A DNA stretch of 64,000 nucleotides, from contig NC_026503.1 of NCBI RefSeq assembly GCF_000182925.2, forward strand, positions 1,550,001-1,614,000, given 5' to 3'. Source of the DNA: Neurospora crassa OR74A. Its lineage: Eukaryota; Ascomycota; Sordariomycetes; Sordariales; Sordariaceae. The position numbers and the translations under genes were made by a program. Positions within the stretch are counted from its first letter, which is position 1, and every line of letters starts with the position of its first letter. The notes under the pieces are model-generated. The model did no database searches. It saw only the letters and a list, made by a program, of their open reading frames with translations, and was not told the origin of the DNA. Below, piece after piece: positions 36,496-48,058 of the stretch.

Positions 36496-38894
36496 ATGTC
36501 GCAACCGCCTGTGGCAAGTGTTTCCTTCGAAGACACTAGCACTGCTCCTCCTACAAGAGGTAGGTATCTGTCATTTCCCTGAAGTGATCGTGAATACTGT
36601 GATGTATCCCTCGCTGGTCTCCTCCAACCAGTGCTCCCTAACTTTCGTGTCGCAAGTCCAGGCGGCTTTTACATCTGGCCAAACCAGACAGTCAGAATTG
36701 GTCGTGACACGGACCGAGATAATAATGACGTTGTCTTTGTCGATTCCACTGTCTCAAGAAACCACTTTGAGCTGTATTCTATCACTGTTGACGAAGAAGG
36801 TCGCCATACATCACTTGTGTTTGTGCGAGACCGACAGTCTTCCAACGGGACTCTGCTCAACAAAAAGTGCGTTGGGAAGAAGCCAGACATCACTCCGGGA
36901 AGACTACTCCAGAATGGGGATGTCATCTCCATATATCCTTACATCACTTTCAAGTTCGTTCAGCTCGAGCAGGGAACTTCGTTTTTGCGGCTCACTGCAC
37001 GCCAGCGAGAGGAGCTCAAGGTACTATTGTTATCTTGGCGTGCGACGAAAATAAAACATGCCATGATCTGACTTAGCAACATCCAGCTCCTTGAGAACCG
37101 ATACCTTGTGGAAGACCGCACATTAGGAAACGGTGCCCATGCTGTGGTCTACCTAGCCACAGATGTCTTGACAGGGCAGCAGGTGGCTTGCAAAGTGCAC
37201 AACTTAGATAGACGGCCCCGGTCACACCAGATACTCCGTCGGATCAAGCAGGAGGCAATGCTGTTGAGCTACCTCGATCACGTAAGTCATTGAAAGGGCA
37301 CGGGACGATGGATCAAGCTAACAAAAGTCGTCAGCCGAATATTCTTTCCATCAAGGCTGCCTTCGAATCAGAGCATTCGGTGTAAGACCTTCATCACGAG
37401 CAGCTAGCAGGGTTGGGCAACTAATGTATCTCTAGGTATATCTTTACAGAGCTGGCTACTGGTGGCGATCTCTTCTCACTTCTATCACGCGAGGGGGCAC
37501 TCCCCGAGCTAGAAATACGCTGGATCATACGCCAGACCCTCAATGCTGTTGACTACATCCACAACAAGGGGGTCGCACATCGAGACATCAAGCCAGAGAA
37601 TATTCTCTGTGCCATAGCGCCAAATGTCTCCTACAGGCTTGTTCTCTCCGATTTTGGGGACTCGGCTGTTACGAACCGTGGAAGATTAAGGTCCGAGGTT
37701 GGAACAACCTTCTATCGCGCCCCGTGAGTTTCGCACTTCCCCTCCTGGGTTGACATATGTCACTGGATTGTTGAGAGCAATGCTAACGCTTGATTCAGCG
37801 AATGCTATAACTCCGAGCGAGGTCATTCATTGTCTGTCGACATCTGGTCCATTGGGATGCTTTGCCTTCAGCTTTTCTCTGGATTCCAAGAACTTCCGAA
37901 TCTTCGTCATCTCGATTTTACCAGCCAAGACAGAATCGACCGCTACCTCAACATCATCCTCAATGACCTCGGCTGTGACATTGCTGTTCAAGATGGCGAT
38001 GAAGACTACGGCAATGACAATGAGCCCATTGACCCTCAAACCTCCCGCCTCCGTCCAGATGAAAACATCTCAAGCCATGCAAAGGACTTCATTCGCGGAT
38101 GTCTCACCTACAACAGCAAACACCGGCTCACGGCGCGCCAAGCTCTTACTCATCCCTGGATATGCGAGCCCGAGGAAGATGACAGTCTCTTCAGACGTCT
38201 TGAAGGCGATAATGCAGCTTCGTGGGAGCCTAGGAAGATTCGGCTCGCTCCTTTCATCGAAAAGCTCGATGCGACCACTGATGCGCATAATGGGAATGGA
38301 GAACAAGAACTTGGTACGGCGGCAGAGCCTATGGGGGAGGAGGAGGAAGAAGACGAAGACGCCAGTGCTAAGATTTCGCCACACTTTCAGAGGGACCCGA
38401 CTCCTTTCCTTTCGTGTCACACCTTATCATCAGCCCATCAACAACGAGAAGAGGAAGACACAGATCACCCACTAAGCGCCAAAAGCTGGTTTTCATCTCC
38501 GCTGACAGTTCAAACCCGGCGGACTAGTCAAAGACCACAACACCAGCCAGGTTTGTGGATTGACTCTGACCCATCGCATCCCTCCGAGGACGAAGGATGG
38601 GGGGCCGGCGGTATCAGAGCACATCGTCCCCCTCTACCCTCATTCACGTTTACTCCACCATCGCCAGACTTGCCAGAACTTTCTTCTTCGCCCTTGGCGC
38701 CACTTTCACAAGAATCAATTATCCATGGCAAAGTGAACAGCAACCAGCACAGCGACGAGCGTCCAAAGGAAGATGCATCGATGACTGAACCGTCCGCAAC
38801 CGCAGCAACTTTAGCTCATCTGCGAGAGGCAGAGAAAAGACGGAACGAGTTCAAGCTGACTGACTGCAAACGACGGAGGACTTGTCCAGTCTGA
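36496..38894 (+). CDS. FHA-domain Ser/Thr protein kinase, Chk2/Mek1/Dun1-type
   Basis: Exons 36496-36559, 36632-37020, 37087-37281, 37335-37381, 37436-37723 and 37799-38894 give 692 residues. The FHA domain (about 35-125) has IGRDTDRDNNDVVF, SRNHFEL and RQSSNGTLLN, the phosphothreonine-binding signature. The kinase domain follows: glycine loop LGNGAHAVVY, VAIK-type lysine in VACKVH, catalytic loop HRDIKPEN with D282, metal-binding DFG (LSDFGDSA), and RAPECYN across an intron. Then come VDIWSIGMLCLQL and a closing ARQALTHPWI. The 250-residue C-terminal tail is acidic and Ser/Pro-rich with several SQ and SP sites. One FHA followed directly by the kinase matches Mek1, Cds1 and Dun1, which act in DNA damage or meiotic recombination checkpoints. 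Mek1-like is my first guess, but the subfamily is not settled here. Confidence 0.9.
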
Positions 38895-41640
38895 CCGCCG
38901 ACCGCCGATAACATGTTCAGTATCCAGGCATTTGACTGACGACCCATGATACTTCTGTAACTGTGTGATGGCGCTTATTGACATAGTAGGGACTAAGCTT
39001 CATGTTAGCATATGTGTGATAGATATCCATGTGGCTTTCGTCAAGTTAGGCACTTGATGCGATGTGGATTGATGTGTTTTTCCCCAAGTCGTTTGTACGT
39101 TGTCGAAGGATGGATGATGACCCGGCGGTGCGGGGATGTGCGTTTCAGTTGAATTGAGGCTGAGTCCTAACGACATCATGCGGCCTGGTTAGGCACTTGT
39201 CAGCCATTCATCCATTCATCCACATCTCTGAGGCACAAGCATGCTATCCGAGAGGGGAAAAGGAACGAGACTTCTTGAGATATGGCTCGGTGGCTTGCCA
39301 GCGTTTGACGGTCGAGGCAATACACGCCCGTGATGTAATATCTCAAAACTAACGTGCGGAAATCAACGAGCCTTGCCTCAAACATAGGTAGAACCGATGT
39401 CTGGGAAGCATGATGCAATGTCACAAACCCAATCTTGTCGTCCTAGGTGCCCAAAGAGAAGACATCCAAAGAAACGGAGGAACTTGCATTGAATCAGCAC
39501 GTGTTGCTAAGGTCTAGCCGCTCCCCACATTCATGAGTTTACGAAAGCGGCCTCGTCAACTGGTCATCGGCATTTCTTGCGTCTTTTTCCTATCCAGACG
39601 CGAGCGCTAACCTCGCCACAACCGCTTGGACCGAAAATCGTCAAGTCGTTAGTCACTAACACGGAAAATGATCACTTATATACATATTACATGTACATGA
39701 TAATGGATGGTGATATCTGCCATTGGACGATGGTTATATTGTTGAGCCGGTATCACCAGATAAGGGATTGTTATTAATATTCCCCCTTCAGTGTCCAACC
39801 GTCATGCCGTCGTTCGAATCCCGAATGAACTGAATCGTTGACGAGAACTGGACGGGGAAGCTCCTCACCGGGCTGCTTCCCGTGCCGGTCCCCAGCGGTC
39901 CCCAGCGGTCCCATGAGGTGATCCGCTATGGAATGATTGACCCGCATATCCACTCACCCACAAAGTGACCCGCTCCGACAACGACGAAGTGGAGACATGC
40001 ATACAAGGCCAATCGGCATCGGGACAAGGGGGGGACTGGGGCTCTCTTGTCACCCTCTCCACATTCTTCTGGGATCTTGCGAAGTCGAGATTGGGGCTCA
40101 ACCTTGGCAACTTTGAGGGACTGCATGTTCGAACTGTGTATGTCTTCACAAGTGGAAGTTCCCATGATTTTGAACCATGACCCCTCCCCGAGCCCCGGCC
40201 GAAGCGGAAACCTCGGCAGCCGCTCTGACGATGAAGGATAATGACCGTACACAACACTACTGTGCGGTAACTTCTCTCGAGCATACCTATCAAAGCGAGT
40301 GACGGATATAGGCGGCTCAGCTTGTGTCGCGACGACAGTAAACTCATTTCAGGTGGGTGGTCTCAAGCAATTGGAAGCTGGTCAAGTTTAGTCATGGACG
40401 GTCGCGCGAGTGCGGACTCATTAGAGTAATTTTATCGTCAATTCCGGCAAAGTTTCAAGAATATCACTTGTATTGTGTGCTCTCTTTACCTGCGTCCGTA
40501 TGACCAGGTACTAGGGAGGGTGTCGCTTTATTCATTGCCCGATATTTTGGGTCCAGTCTTTTAGTGTAGAATATTGGTTTGAGAAGTGTCGGCATTGCCA
40601 TGGTAGAGGGATAGAGGGATGGAGAGTTGCCAAATCAGAGAGGGTGAATCGAGTGCCAATCTGAGAGCTCTGGGCGTAATTGTCCGATTTGTGCAACCTA
40701 AAGGCAGCCCGAAGTGGAAGCTTTGCGACCGCTGCATGTCTTTACTGGAGCGGACGGGATCCCACTCATCATCCCTATCGCAAGGAAGAAGAAAGAGGCT
40801 CATCCTCGCACGCGGCATCCTCGCATCCATCTCCCCGCCCTTGAGAGCTTTTTGGGGGAAATCGGCCGGCATGAAATCGGACGTCCTGCTTCAGCATAGT
40901 GGGGTCATGAGATTACAGTACCTCCCGGCCGTGTGTTGAACTTGGTTGAACCGCTGGGTTTCGTGCGTACTCTAGTCTCTTTGTCATAGTAGCACCTGTA
41001 CTGGTTTTTTATTGTTTTCATTTTCCAGTCATCAAGGTTCTTGGTTTATTGAGCCGAGTGAAACGCTTTAGCTCAATGAGGGAGGGGGGAAAATAGGGCG
41101 ACATGGAAAAGCGTTGAGATGAATCAATCTTGTGATGCAGTAACCTTGAAACATTGAAACAGAGAGAAGGTGACATTGGGAGTCAAAAGGGCATCAACAA
41201 GTCCCCACATACTATTAGTCGTTAGGTCCTCCCCCCCACTCACTCACATCATCATTGCCGTCGTCCCTCTTTGCTTTATCAAACCGCAAGTGTGGATGCT
41301 GCTGCGATGGTGAATTGTGGATCTCAACTTTCCTCCTGAAAGCGGAGACGTTGACGGTCACTTTGGACACTATCGACGAGTTCCCATTTTTGGCATTGCC
41401 GATGTCCACTGGGTGCCAGCTTTCTGCCCCCTTTGTCCCTCAATTCCAGCCACACAGCACCGCATTAATTATAATTATAGCTACAGTGACAACTGTGGTC
41501 GACATGTACGGTCCTCTCAGTTTCCAGACTTGTGGCACTGCCCCTGGCAACTGTGACAGCGCTGCACTCGGTCGGTGCCAATCTGCCAATCCCATGGAAC
41601 CGTGACCTTTTCCAAGTTTGTCGAGACGTGGCTCCTTGGT

Positions 41641-41699
41641 AGTAGGTAAGGTAGGTAGGTAGGTGCATTGCCATGTATGTATGTAGGTTAGTAGGTATG
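41641..41699. repeat. (GGTA/GTAT)n simple repeats
   Basis: Interrupted GTAG, GGTA and GTAT units. A short CCAG array follows near 41735-41755. Confidence 0.8.
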
Positions 41700-43571
41700 T
41701 AGAAGCTGCGACGTGCCAGCCCAGCCAGGACGGAGCCAGCCAGCCAGCCAGCCATCTCTTTCGCATGTCGTTCCCATCTAAACGTTCAGGCGCCGCCGCA
41801 TGGACGGACAGGCGGGATCGGGATCCTCACGGAAAAAGGAGCCTCACAAGTCCCGCCGTCACCACCCCTCATCCACTCTCTCGGTGCTGTGCCTCCTTCC
41901 GTTCCAGCTTTGGAATCGCACGAACCGGCGGACGGACAGATGGCACCCACAATGTTGCAACTGCTCACCACCTGTTCACCTGTTCTTCTTTCTCTAGCAC
42001 GGCAATACCCCCAAGAGGAGTCGCAAAACGAAAGCGAGGAGCTTCCTTGGAGCGAACAGAGATACCGACAGGACATTCCAAACCGAAACCCGAGTCGGAC
42101 CGTGCCAATATCGAGAGGCATACTGGCATAATCCGTCGGCCATCCCCATCAAACCCAACTTTTGCAGCGCAAGTTGCTGGAGACGACTTGAAGTCCATCG
42201 GAACTCGCCGCATCTTCCTTCCGTCTCTTTGCTTGCAATACTACCTATCATCGGGCTGGTCTACATACTGCGCACCTACCATAAGCATTGTTCACTGGCC
42301 TCTAGAGATTCTGGTCGAGTCCTGTAACGCCGCGGGTCTGAGGGTCGTATATCGCCGTCCTCGGCAACTAGAAAAGGAATCTTATATGTCTCAGGCTGAG
42401 AGAGAGAGACAGACCTTGGCACTCTTGAATGAGACCCCTGATCATTTCCATGCCTTGGGCCTCGATTTCCCTAGCACATTATCGGCGGGAGCTGTGCTAA
42501 ACGAGCCGAACGAACCACAGCTCTCAGCTGTCACGGTGCCCAGGCGTGTTTCCATACTCCAACTGGGGCACTCCGTCCTCTCCCCCTCCCCGCCTCCACT
42601 CTTTGGCTCTGGTAGCACTCACACAGCTCTAGCAGTGGGCAGCTGCACGTCCATCGCATTAGACGGCTGCACCTTGCAACTGCCCGGGATCCCGCTCTGA
42701 AATCTGATTTCCCCGGGCTGGCCTCTTCATTTACACCCTTGCAACAACCCTACCTTCCATCTTCCTCCGTCCAGGTTGGTGGCTGTCACTGCCCTGCCTT
42801 GCGGCTTAAACCGTTAACGATCCCCCATCCCATCCGCCCCAATCTTCGATCCTCCACTACCTCGCTGCCTGCCTGCCTTCTGTGCCTCTTCAACCATTCC
42901 TTCGTTCCATTGCAAGACCCAGAAGACCACCCACCACGTTCACCCGCCAGAGCAGCCGCAGAAGAGACCGGATCCAAGCAACTGAACGGTGTGGGAATTC
43001 CCGGAAAGAAATAAAAAAAAATAAAAATACTCTCGGCGGCCTCACCTTCGAGCCCTTCAAGGTTTGATCGTCGACTTGGACTGGACGACTCCTGGTTGGT
43101 AGCCAAGGTAACCACGGTATACTCACTGATTACCTTGACCTTGCACACTACCTACCTAGGAGGTACCTCGACCCTTGTGTCCCCATCGTGTCTACCATCC
43201 CATCGCTCTGGCTGCTGCTTCAAATCTCCCTCCTTTTCTGCCTTGTCCCGGATATATCCACCAGCCGTTGCTGTTGGGGCCTTGAGCCGCATTCCGCGCC
43301 TTCAGCTTCCCCAGACGCCCAGCCCCCCCCCTCCCGCTTCACTGTTCCATCTGGTTGTTGTCCCATCTGGCGCGGGCTTGTAATTCTACTACCCCCCGCT
43401 CAATCAAATCAGTCACGAGGCTGCTCCCACTTGTCTGATCTCCTCCCAGCGTCGCGTCCAGCGCCCTTTCCGATCTGCTTTGCGACCTCGACCTGCTGGG
43501 CCCTCTCCTCGCTAAACTCCTTACCACACGCACACGCACACACACCCTGGGCTGCTTCTTGCGGCTCTTAC

Positions 43572-43802
43572 ATGCCCGCCGCCCTACGCTGTCGCCCGCC
43601 CAGCGCATGGTCACAGCAGCGCGCGAACTCGCATATTCCCTACTTCGACGACTACCAGTACTTTACCAGGACCGCTTGTTGGGAGCCCTCGGGAAGGGCT
43701 TTTTTTGACGGGGACCAAGGGACAACCTGGGCGAGCTCTACGGCCGGTGACCCGCGAGTGGATTATACAACAGCAAGAGGAGACAAGACAACCTGTCTGT
43801 AG
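43572..43802 (+). other. Candidate upstream ORF (76 codons) before the zinc-finger gene
   Basis: The ATG at 43572 opens a frame ending at TAG 43800-43802, 117 nt before the main ATG. The product begins MPAALRCRPPSAWSQQ and includes YFDDYQYFTRTACWEP. If the transcript starts upstream of it, it should lower initiation at the main ORF. Other short ATG frames overlap. No transcript evidence is available here. Confidence 0.3.
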
Positions 43803-43919
43803 TGCATGACGGGAGGCCTGAGGTCTACGGATCACATCATCCACGAGTTTGCCCGATCTTCGATGGCGAATTGATAGACGTTCATTCCGCGAGCGAGAGC
43901 ACCGACGACACGCGAAATT

Positions 43920-45583
43920 ATGAGTACGACGGCCGCTTCCACTCTTGCCTACGATCCCGCTGGAGATCGCTACGATCCAGATGAGGTACTACTTGCCCAG
44001 AATAGCCCGTTGATGAAGCCCTATCACCCCCAGCTTGGGCCACCAACGAGCTCGCTGGACGAGTTTTCTTACCCCAAAGTCAGTCCTCCTTCCAGTCCGA
44101 GTAACAAAAGGTCTGATCGTCGCTTCAAGTCCAAACCGAGTCAGGGTGATGCCGTCTTGCTTCATATGCTTGACGGAGGGAGACGCCCAGAGATTGCCAT
44201 CCAAGCCGGCCTCGAAGCCTTACCATCAGAGCATTCCGACAGCGACAGAGACGACTCCCTTGAGCCCGACACTGCTTCTTCCATGGATGGTAATGAAATC
44301 ATTCAAAGCCCTCACTTCAACGGGGAAGACCACGATGATATTGAACACCTCCACCTAAGCCTTCGGCGTCGAAACATGTCAGCCGAGCCTTCCAGGGAGA
44401 TCAACACCGGTGGTGGCTTTGACAGCCTACAATCTCTTGCAGCCGGTGCCTTGGGCGTGGTTCAAAATCTCAGCGCTCCCAGTGTCAAGCAAGAAGAGGC
44501 AGATGCAGGTCCCACGCCGCCAATCACCGAGCATGATACAGCGACGGTTCAATCAACCATAGCGGCGAGGCGAGCGGAGGCGGATAAGGATACAGACAGG
44601 GCAACCCAGCCTGCGATGCTGACTCCGTATAGTCCGCGAGGAATTACCTTTTCGCCCCGAGAGCCCGGAAGCATACCCTCAATCGCGTCACCCACGAACC
44701 CCCTGACACCCAACAGTCTATCCGAAGGCTTACCGCCAATTCATCCGACCTCCCCAGTGTTTGAAGGAGCCTCACAGCAGACACTTCCATCCATTAGGGA
44801 TTCTCTAGGGGTGGCGGATCTCAATCAACTGTCCCGTCCCATAATTGAGCGAAGTCCACTTCAACCTTATCCCGGCTCTCCTCCAGGTTTTCCGACAAGT
44901 CTGTTGTCATACACGAACCATGCGTCGCCGCCACAATCGGCCTCTGACCCATACCGTCGGGAACCTGTTTCGCCCTACTTTTTCTCTCAAGGGAATGGCC
45001 TACAACGGCCGCACGATTATGCCAGCGGTCCAGAACCCTCCGCCCCAGATCATTCACGCAGTCACATGAATGCCTCCGCAACATCGCCCGGATCAATAGC
45101 CGACCGAATGAGCATTGATGGCCTAACCAGCCACACGGGTACTTATGTGTGCAAATTCCAGGGCTGCAACGCCGCGCCGTTTCAGACGCAGTACTTGCTA
45201 AACTCACACGCAAATGTTCACTCATCCGCGCGACCTCATTACTGTCCCGTACCAGGGTGTTCTCGAGGCGAAGGTGGAAGAGGATTCAAGCGCAAGAACG
45301 AGATGATTCGGCATGGATTGGTGCATGATTCACCAGGCTACGTCTGCCCGTTCTGTCCCGACCGAGAGCACAAATATCCTCGTCCTGACAACCTCCAAAG
45401 GTAGGCATGAGTAAACAAGTGACTCTTGAGTCTATGAGAACGGATTGCTAACACTGACACTGCAGACATGTGCGAGTACATCATACTGATAAGGACAAAG
45501 ACGACCCCCTCTTGCGCGAAGTCCTTGCTCAGCGGCCTGACGGCCCTAGCCGTGGCCGGAGACGAAGAGGTGGGCCAAGCTGA
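43920..45583 (+). CDS. C2H2 zinc-finger protein, probable transcription factor
   Basis: Exons 43920-45400 and 45466-45583 give 532 residues. The first 395 are low-complexity, Ser/Pro-rich and acidic, with PYSPRGITFSPREP and SPTNPLTPNS segments. Three zinc-binding units follow: CKFQGC, then HANVH; CPVPGC with an inserted GEGGRG loop, then RHGLVH; and CPFCPDREHKYPRPDNLQRH, then VHH. The intron splits an arginine codon just before the last histidines, so the third finger exists only after splicing; retention would give a protein ending at LQR. The C terminus is basic (SRGRRRRGGPS). The fungal family is recognisable by FKRKNEMIRHGLVHDSPGY but I cannot name a characterised ortholog. It probably binds DNA in the nucleus. 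Confidence 0.88.
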
Positions 45584-46981
45584 ACTCGGCCATCCCTCAA
45601 CACCGCGTTGTCAACACGGACACATTATATTTCCTTGCCTTTGTAGATTTCTCTTCTCCTCGCTACCCCTTTTTCTCTTTTACTTGCACCACTTATTGCT
45701 TGTCTTTGGTGTTTGGCGCCTGGTGGGTGTACATAGGCAGGGAACTTGTCACAGCACGGGCTATAACTACGGCACAAAGATGATGCCTATGTGTGTGTTT
45801 TGACCCTGGTGTGGCCGGTCATATATTGTTTTCTCTTCCTTCATGTTGGGCACTTCTTGTTCTATCACAAGCATCGGAGGGCTCGATTTCTTTTCAGGCA
45901 AGCGAGGGAAAACGACCAAAGCTGCAGCTGTCATTGCGGGACTTCAACCCCTTTTTACCGCATGTCACTTTCCCCCTCCTTGACAAAACCTTCACTCATT
46001 TTCCCCCCTTTTCATTGTTTGTAACCTTTTCTTCTTCTTGGCGACTATTTTTGTCGATACGTTTTTTTTCTTCTTTTTTTTTTTTTTTTCCTGTCTTTTT
46101 TTCTCGTTTCAGCGGGGTGTCTGCCAATCAACCCCTTTGGTTTTTGTCGAATTTTGATGGCGTCATGGAGTTTGCTGCACATCATATACCACCAGTCTGC
46201 GAATTCTTATACCACCATGTTATCGTTTATATTCTGTTATTACTTTACTTCTTTACTTCTCTTCGATTGTCATGCGGCCCCTTGGTTGGCCTCTTTATAT
46301 GCTGGAGTGTGGGGATTTTTTTTCCCTGAGGGAGACACAAACAAACCAAAACACCTCCCAATTTTTTACCAAGAATAAATTTATAGCATTCTTATCGGCT
46401 GCTCATCATTAGTCTAGAACCTCCTTAATTTGCTTTGGAGGGCTTTGATCTTTGGGGGGCTGTGTGCGAAGTGTGTAAGCTAGGTTACACGAGTATTTGT
46501 GTTGGTCGGCAGACAGTTGATGAAACAGAGATAGACATATGCGGCTATGCGGAAGAAAAGGGAACTACCCATGGGAGAACACAGTACGGGCGTTGCCGAA
46601 CCATCATATGTGTAGGGAAATTGGGTGGGTGGGCGGGCATACTTACGGGTTTAGGTCCAAAAGAGATCGTATATCATCAGTGCGAAAGCCCTCTTGTGAC
46701 AACACAAGCTAGGTAAGTCATAGCGCCAGGAATTTCTCAAGTAAAGCAAACAGGACCTCTAAAGCGGTACTAGAGAGAGATGCGAACGAACATGTGACAA
46801 TCCGTCGGGTGCTTCATTGTTGTAGGCGGTGCCTTGCTCATTCATCCAATACGGGATTTACTACCTGAGGCACCTACCGCTTTGCGCCGCAATCCAGGAC
46901 CAAACCAGATTACGAGAGAGAACCTTGTCCTATTCTGATCAAGGCGGGCGAGCCATGGGATCTAGACTCGAAACTAGGTGA

Positions 46982-47018
46982 TTGAGTGGTGAGTGGTGAT
47001 TGGTGAGTGGTGAGTGGG
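46982..47018. repeat. GAGTGGT heptamer repeat
   Basis: Five near-identical GAGTGGT/GATTGGT units in tandem in an intergenic region. Confidence 0.85.
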
Positions 47019-47616
47019 TAAAGTTCCCTTGTCCTGCTGCTGCTGCAGCATGCATATATTTCAGCCGCATACCTCATTGCATATTTCATCGCAGTGTCTT
47101 TCTTCACCGCCAAAAGCACAGAACGGATCTGGATGGATTGGGATTAAGGAAGGCATTGGGTTATTTTACTGCATGATAGGTACACATGGGTATAGGTTTT
47201 AGATCTACGCAGTAGGTATAGGTAGGTGTACACGCCAATGTTGCCGGCACTGACGCCCGCGCTGAGAGTAGCCGCGAATCGATGGTAACTGTAGCTATTG
47301 AAGGACTTGACAGTCGATAGTCGGCTACAGAGCGGCCACCACTTGTTTGTGGGGGGGGAAGGGGAAGGAGAACGGCGGGCATGGCATGGGGGCATGACAG
47401 CTGAATTCGGGGGTTATGGTAATCAAGTCCAGCTCATCAAGAGTCCTGATGACGCAGGTTTGGAAGGGAATATCAAATTTTTAATTTTTTGTTTCCTTCG
47501 TGGAGGTATCTCGAATGGAAAACTTGTTGGGCTTTGGGGTATGTGAGTGAAGGTGGAATAAGTGGTGGTGGTGGTGGTGTGGTAGGAGGAGGAAGGCAAG
47601 CTGAGTGGAAATTTGG

Positions 47617-47638
47617 TAGAGAGAGAGAGAGAGAGAGG
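47617..47638. repeat. (GA)n simple repeat
   Basis: An uninterrupted GA run, preceded by a GGT run near 47560-47580. Confidence 0.85.
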
Positions 47639-47926
47639 TCGGAATGAGGGGCGTGTAAGTGAAGTGGGTGAATAAAAAGATGGCAGTGCGATAAATGCCC
47701 TTAAAGGGATACAAAGGATATACCCCAGTTTAGTTCCTACCCGATTCCTTTCTCAATCACGATCGTAGCATCGTAATATTCTAGACCTATTCCAGACAGT
47801 CGTCGTTCATTTTATAGTCGTGCGCACTTATTGTTTTGAGTTTCCATGTTTTGCCTATGAAGATACCCAGCTGAGCTTGTATGGCCCTACATAAGGTAAA
47901 GTCCAAATACCATTTCCCAACAAATA

Positions 47927-48058
47927 GCCTGCTTAGCATAGTGGCTAATGCGTTGCACTTGTATAACCTTGTCCCTTAGATCCGTGGGTAACTCCCAAAG
48001 AAAAGTGGGTCATTGTCTCGACATGCAAAGATCACAGGTTCGATTCCTGTAGTAGGCA
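47927..48058 (+). tRNA. tRNA-Thr: tRNA-Thr(UGU) with 59-nt intron
   Basis: The exons (47927-47963 and 48023-48058) give a 73-nt tRNA. The acceptor stem GCCTGCT pairs with AGTAGGC (one G-U). The D arm is GCAT/ATGC, the anticodon stem TTGCA/TGCAA with loop CTTGTAA (anticodon TGT), the variable loop AGATC, and the T arm ACAGG-TTCGATT-CCTGT. The A box (TAGCATAGTGG) and B box (GGTTCGATTCC) are both good. The intron sits after position 37, the standard site, and at 59 nt is long for a nuclear tRNA intron. CCA is not encoded, as expected. Confidence 0.95.

Larger units (their letters stand above)
38895..43919. other. 5-kb region with no convincing gene; probable long regulatory and leader region of the zinc-finger gene
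   Basis: From about 41.7 kb on, the plus strand becomes CT-rich and is crowded with short open frames, as in long 5' leaders of fungal transcription-factor genes. It contains tetranucleotide repeats (41641-41699, GCCAGCCA near 41740) and a 76-codon upstream ORF at 43572. A 311-codon open frame at 41765-42700 has low-complexity, chance-like composition. Nothing recognisable lies in 38.9-41.6 kb. Confidence 0.55.
45584..47926. other. Intergenic: zinc-finger 3' region and sequence upstream of tRNA-Thr
   Basis: Bases 45640-46330 are strongly T/CT-rich on the plus strand, with long T runs near 46060-46105, as in a 3' UTR. The rest contains simple repeats and no recognisable gene. Confidence 0.6.

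Noticed and set aside
39810-39830. CGTTCGAATCCC resembling a tRNA B box
   Set aside because: The preceding 80 nt cannot be folded into a tRNA and no A box or terminator is present.
41765-42700. 311-codon open frame before the zinc-finger gene
   Set aside because: Its composition is low-complexity and erratic, there is no recognisable domain, and the region has the CT-rich character of a leader or promoter.
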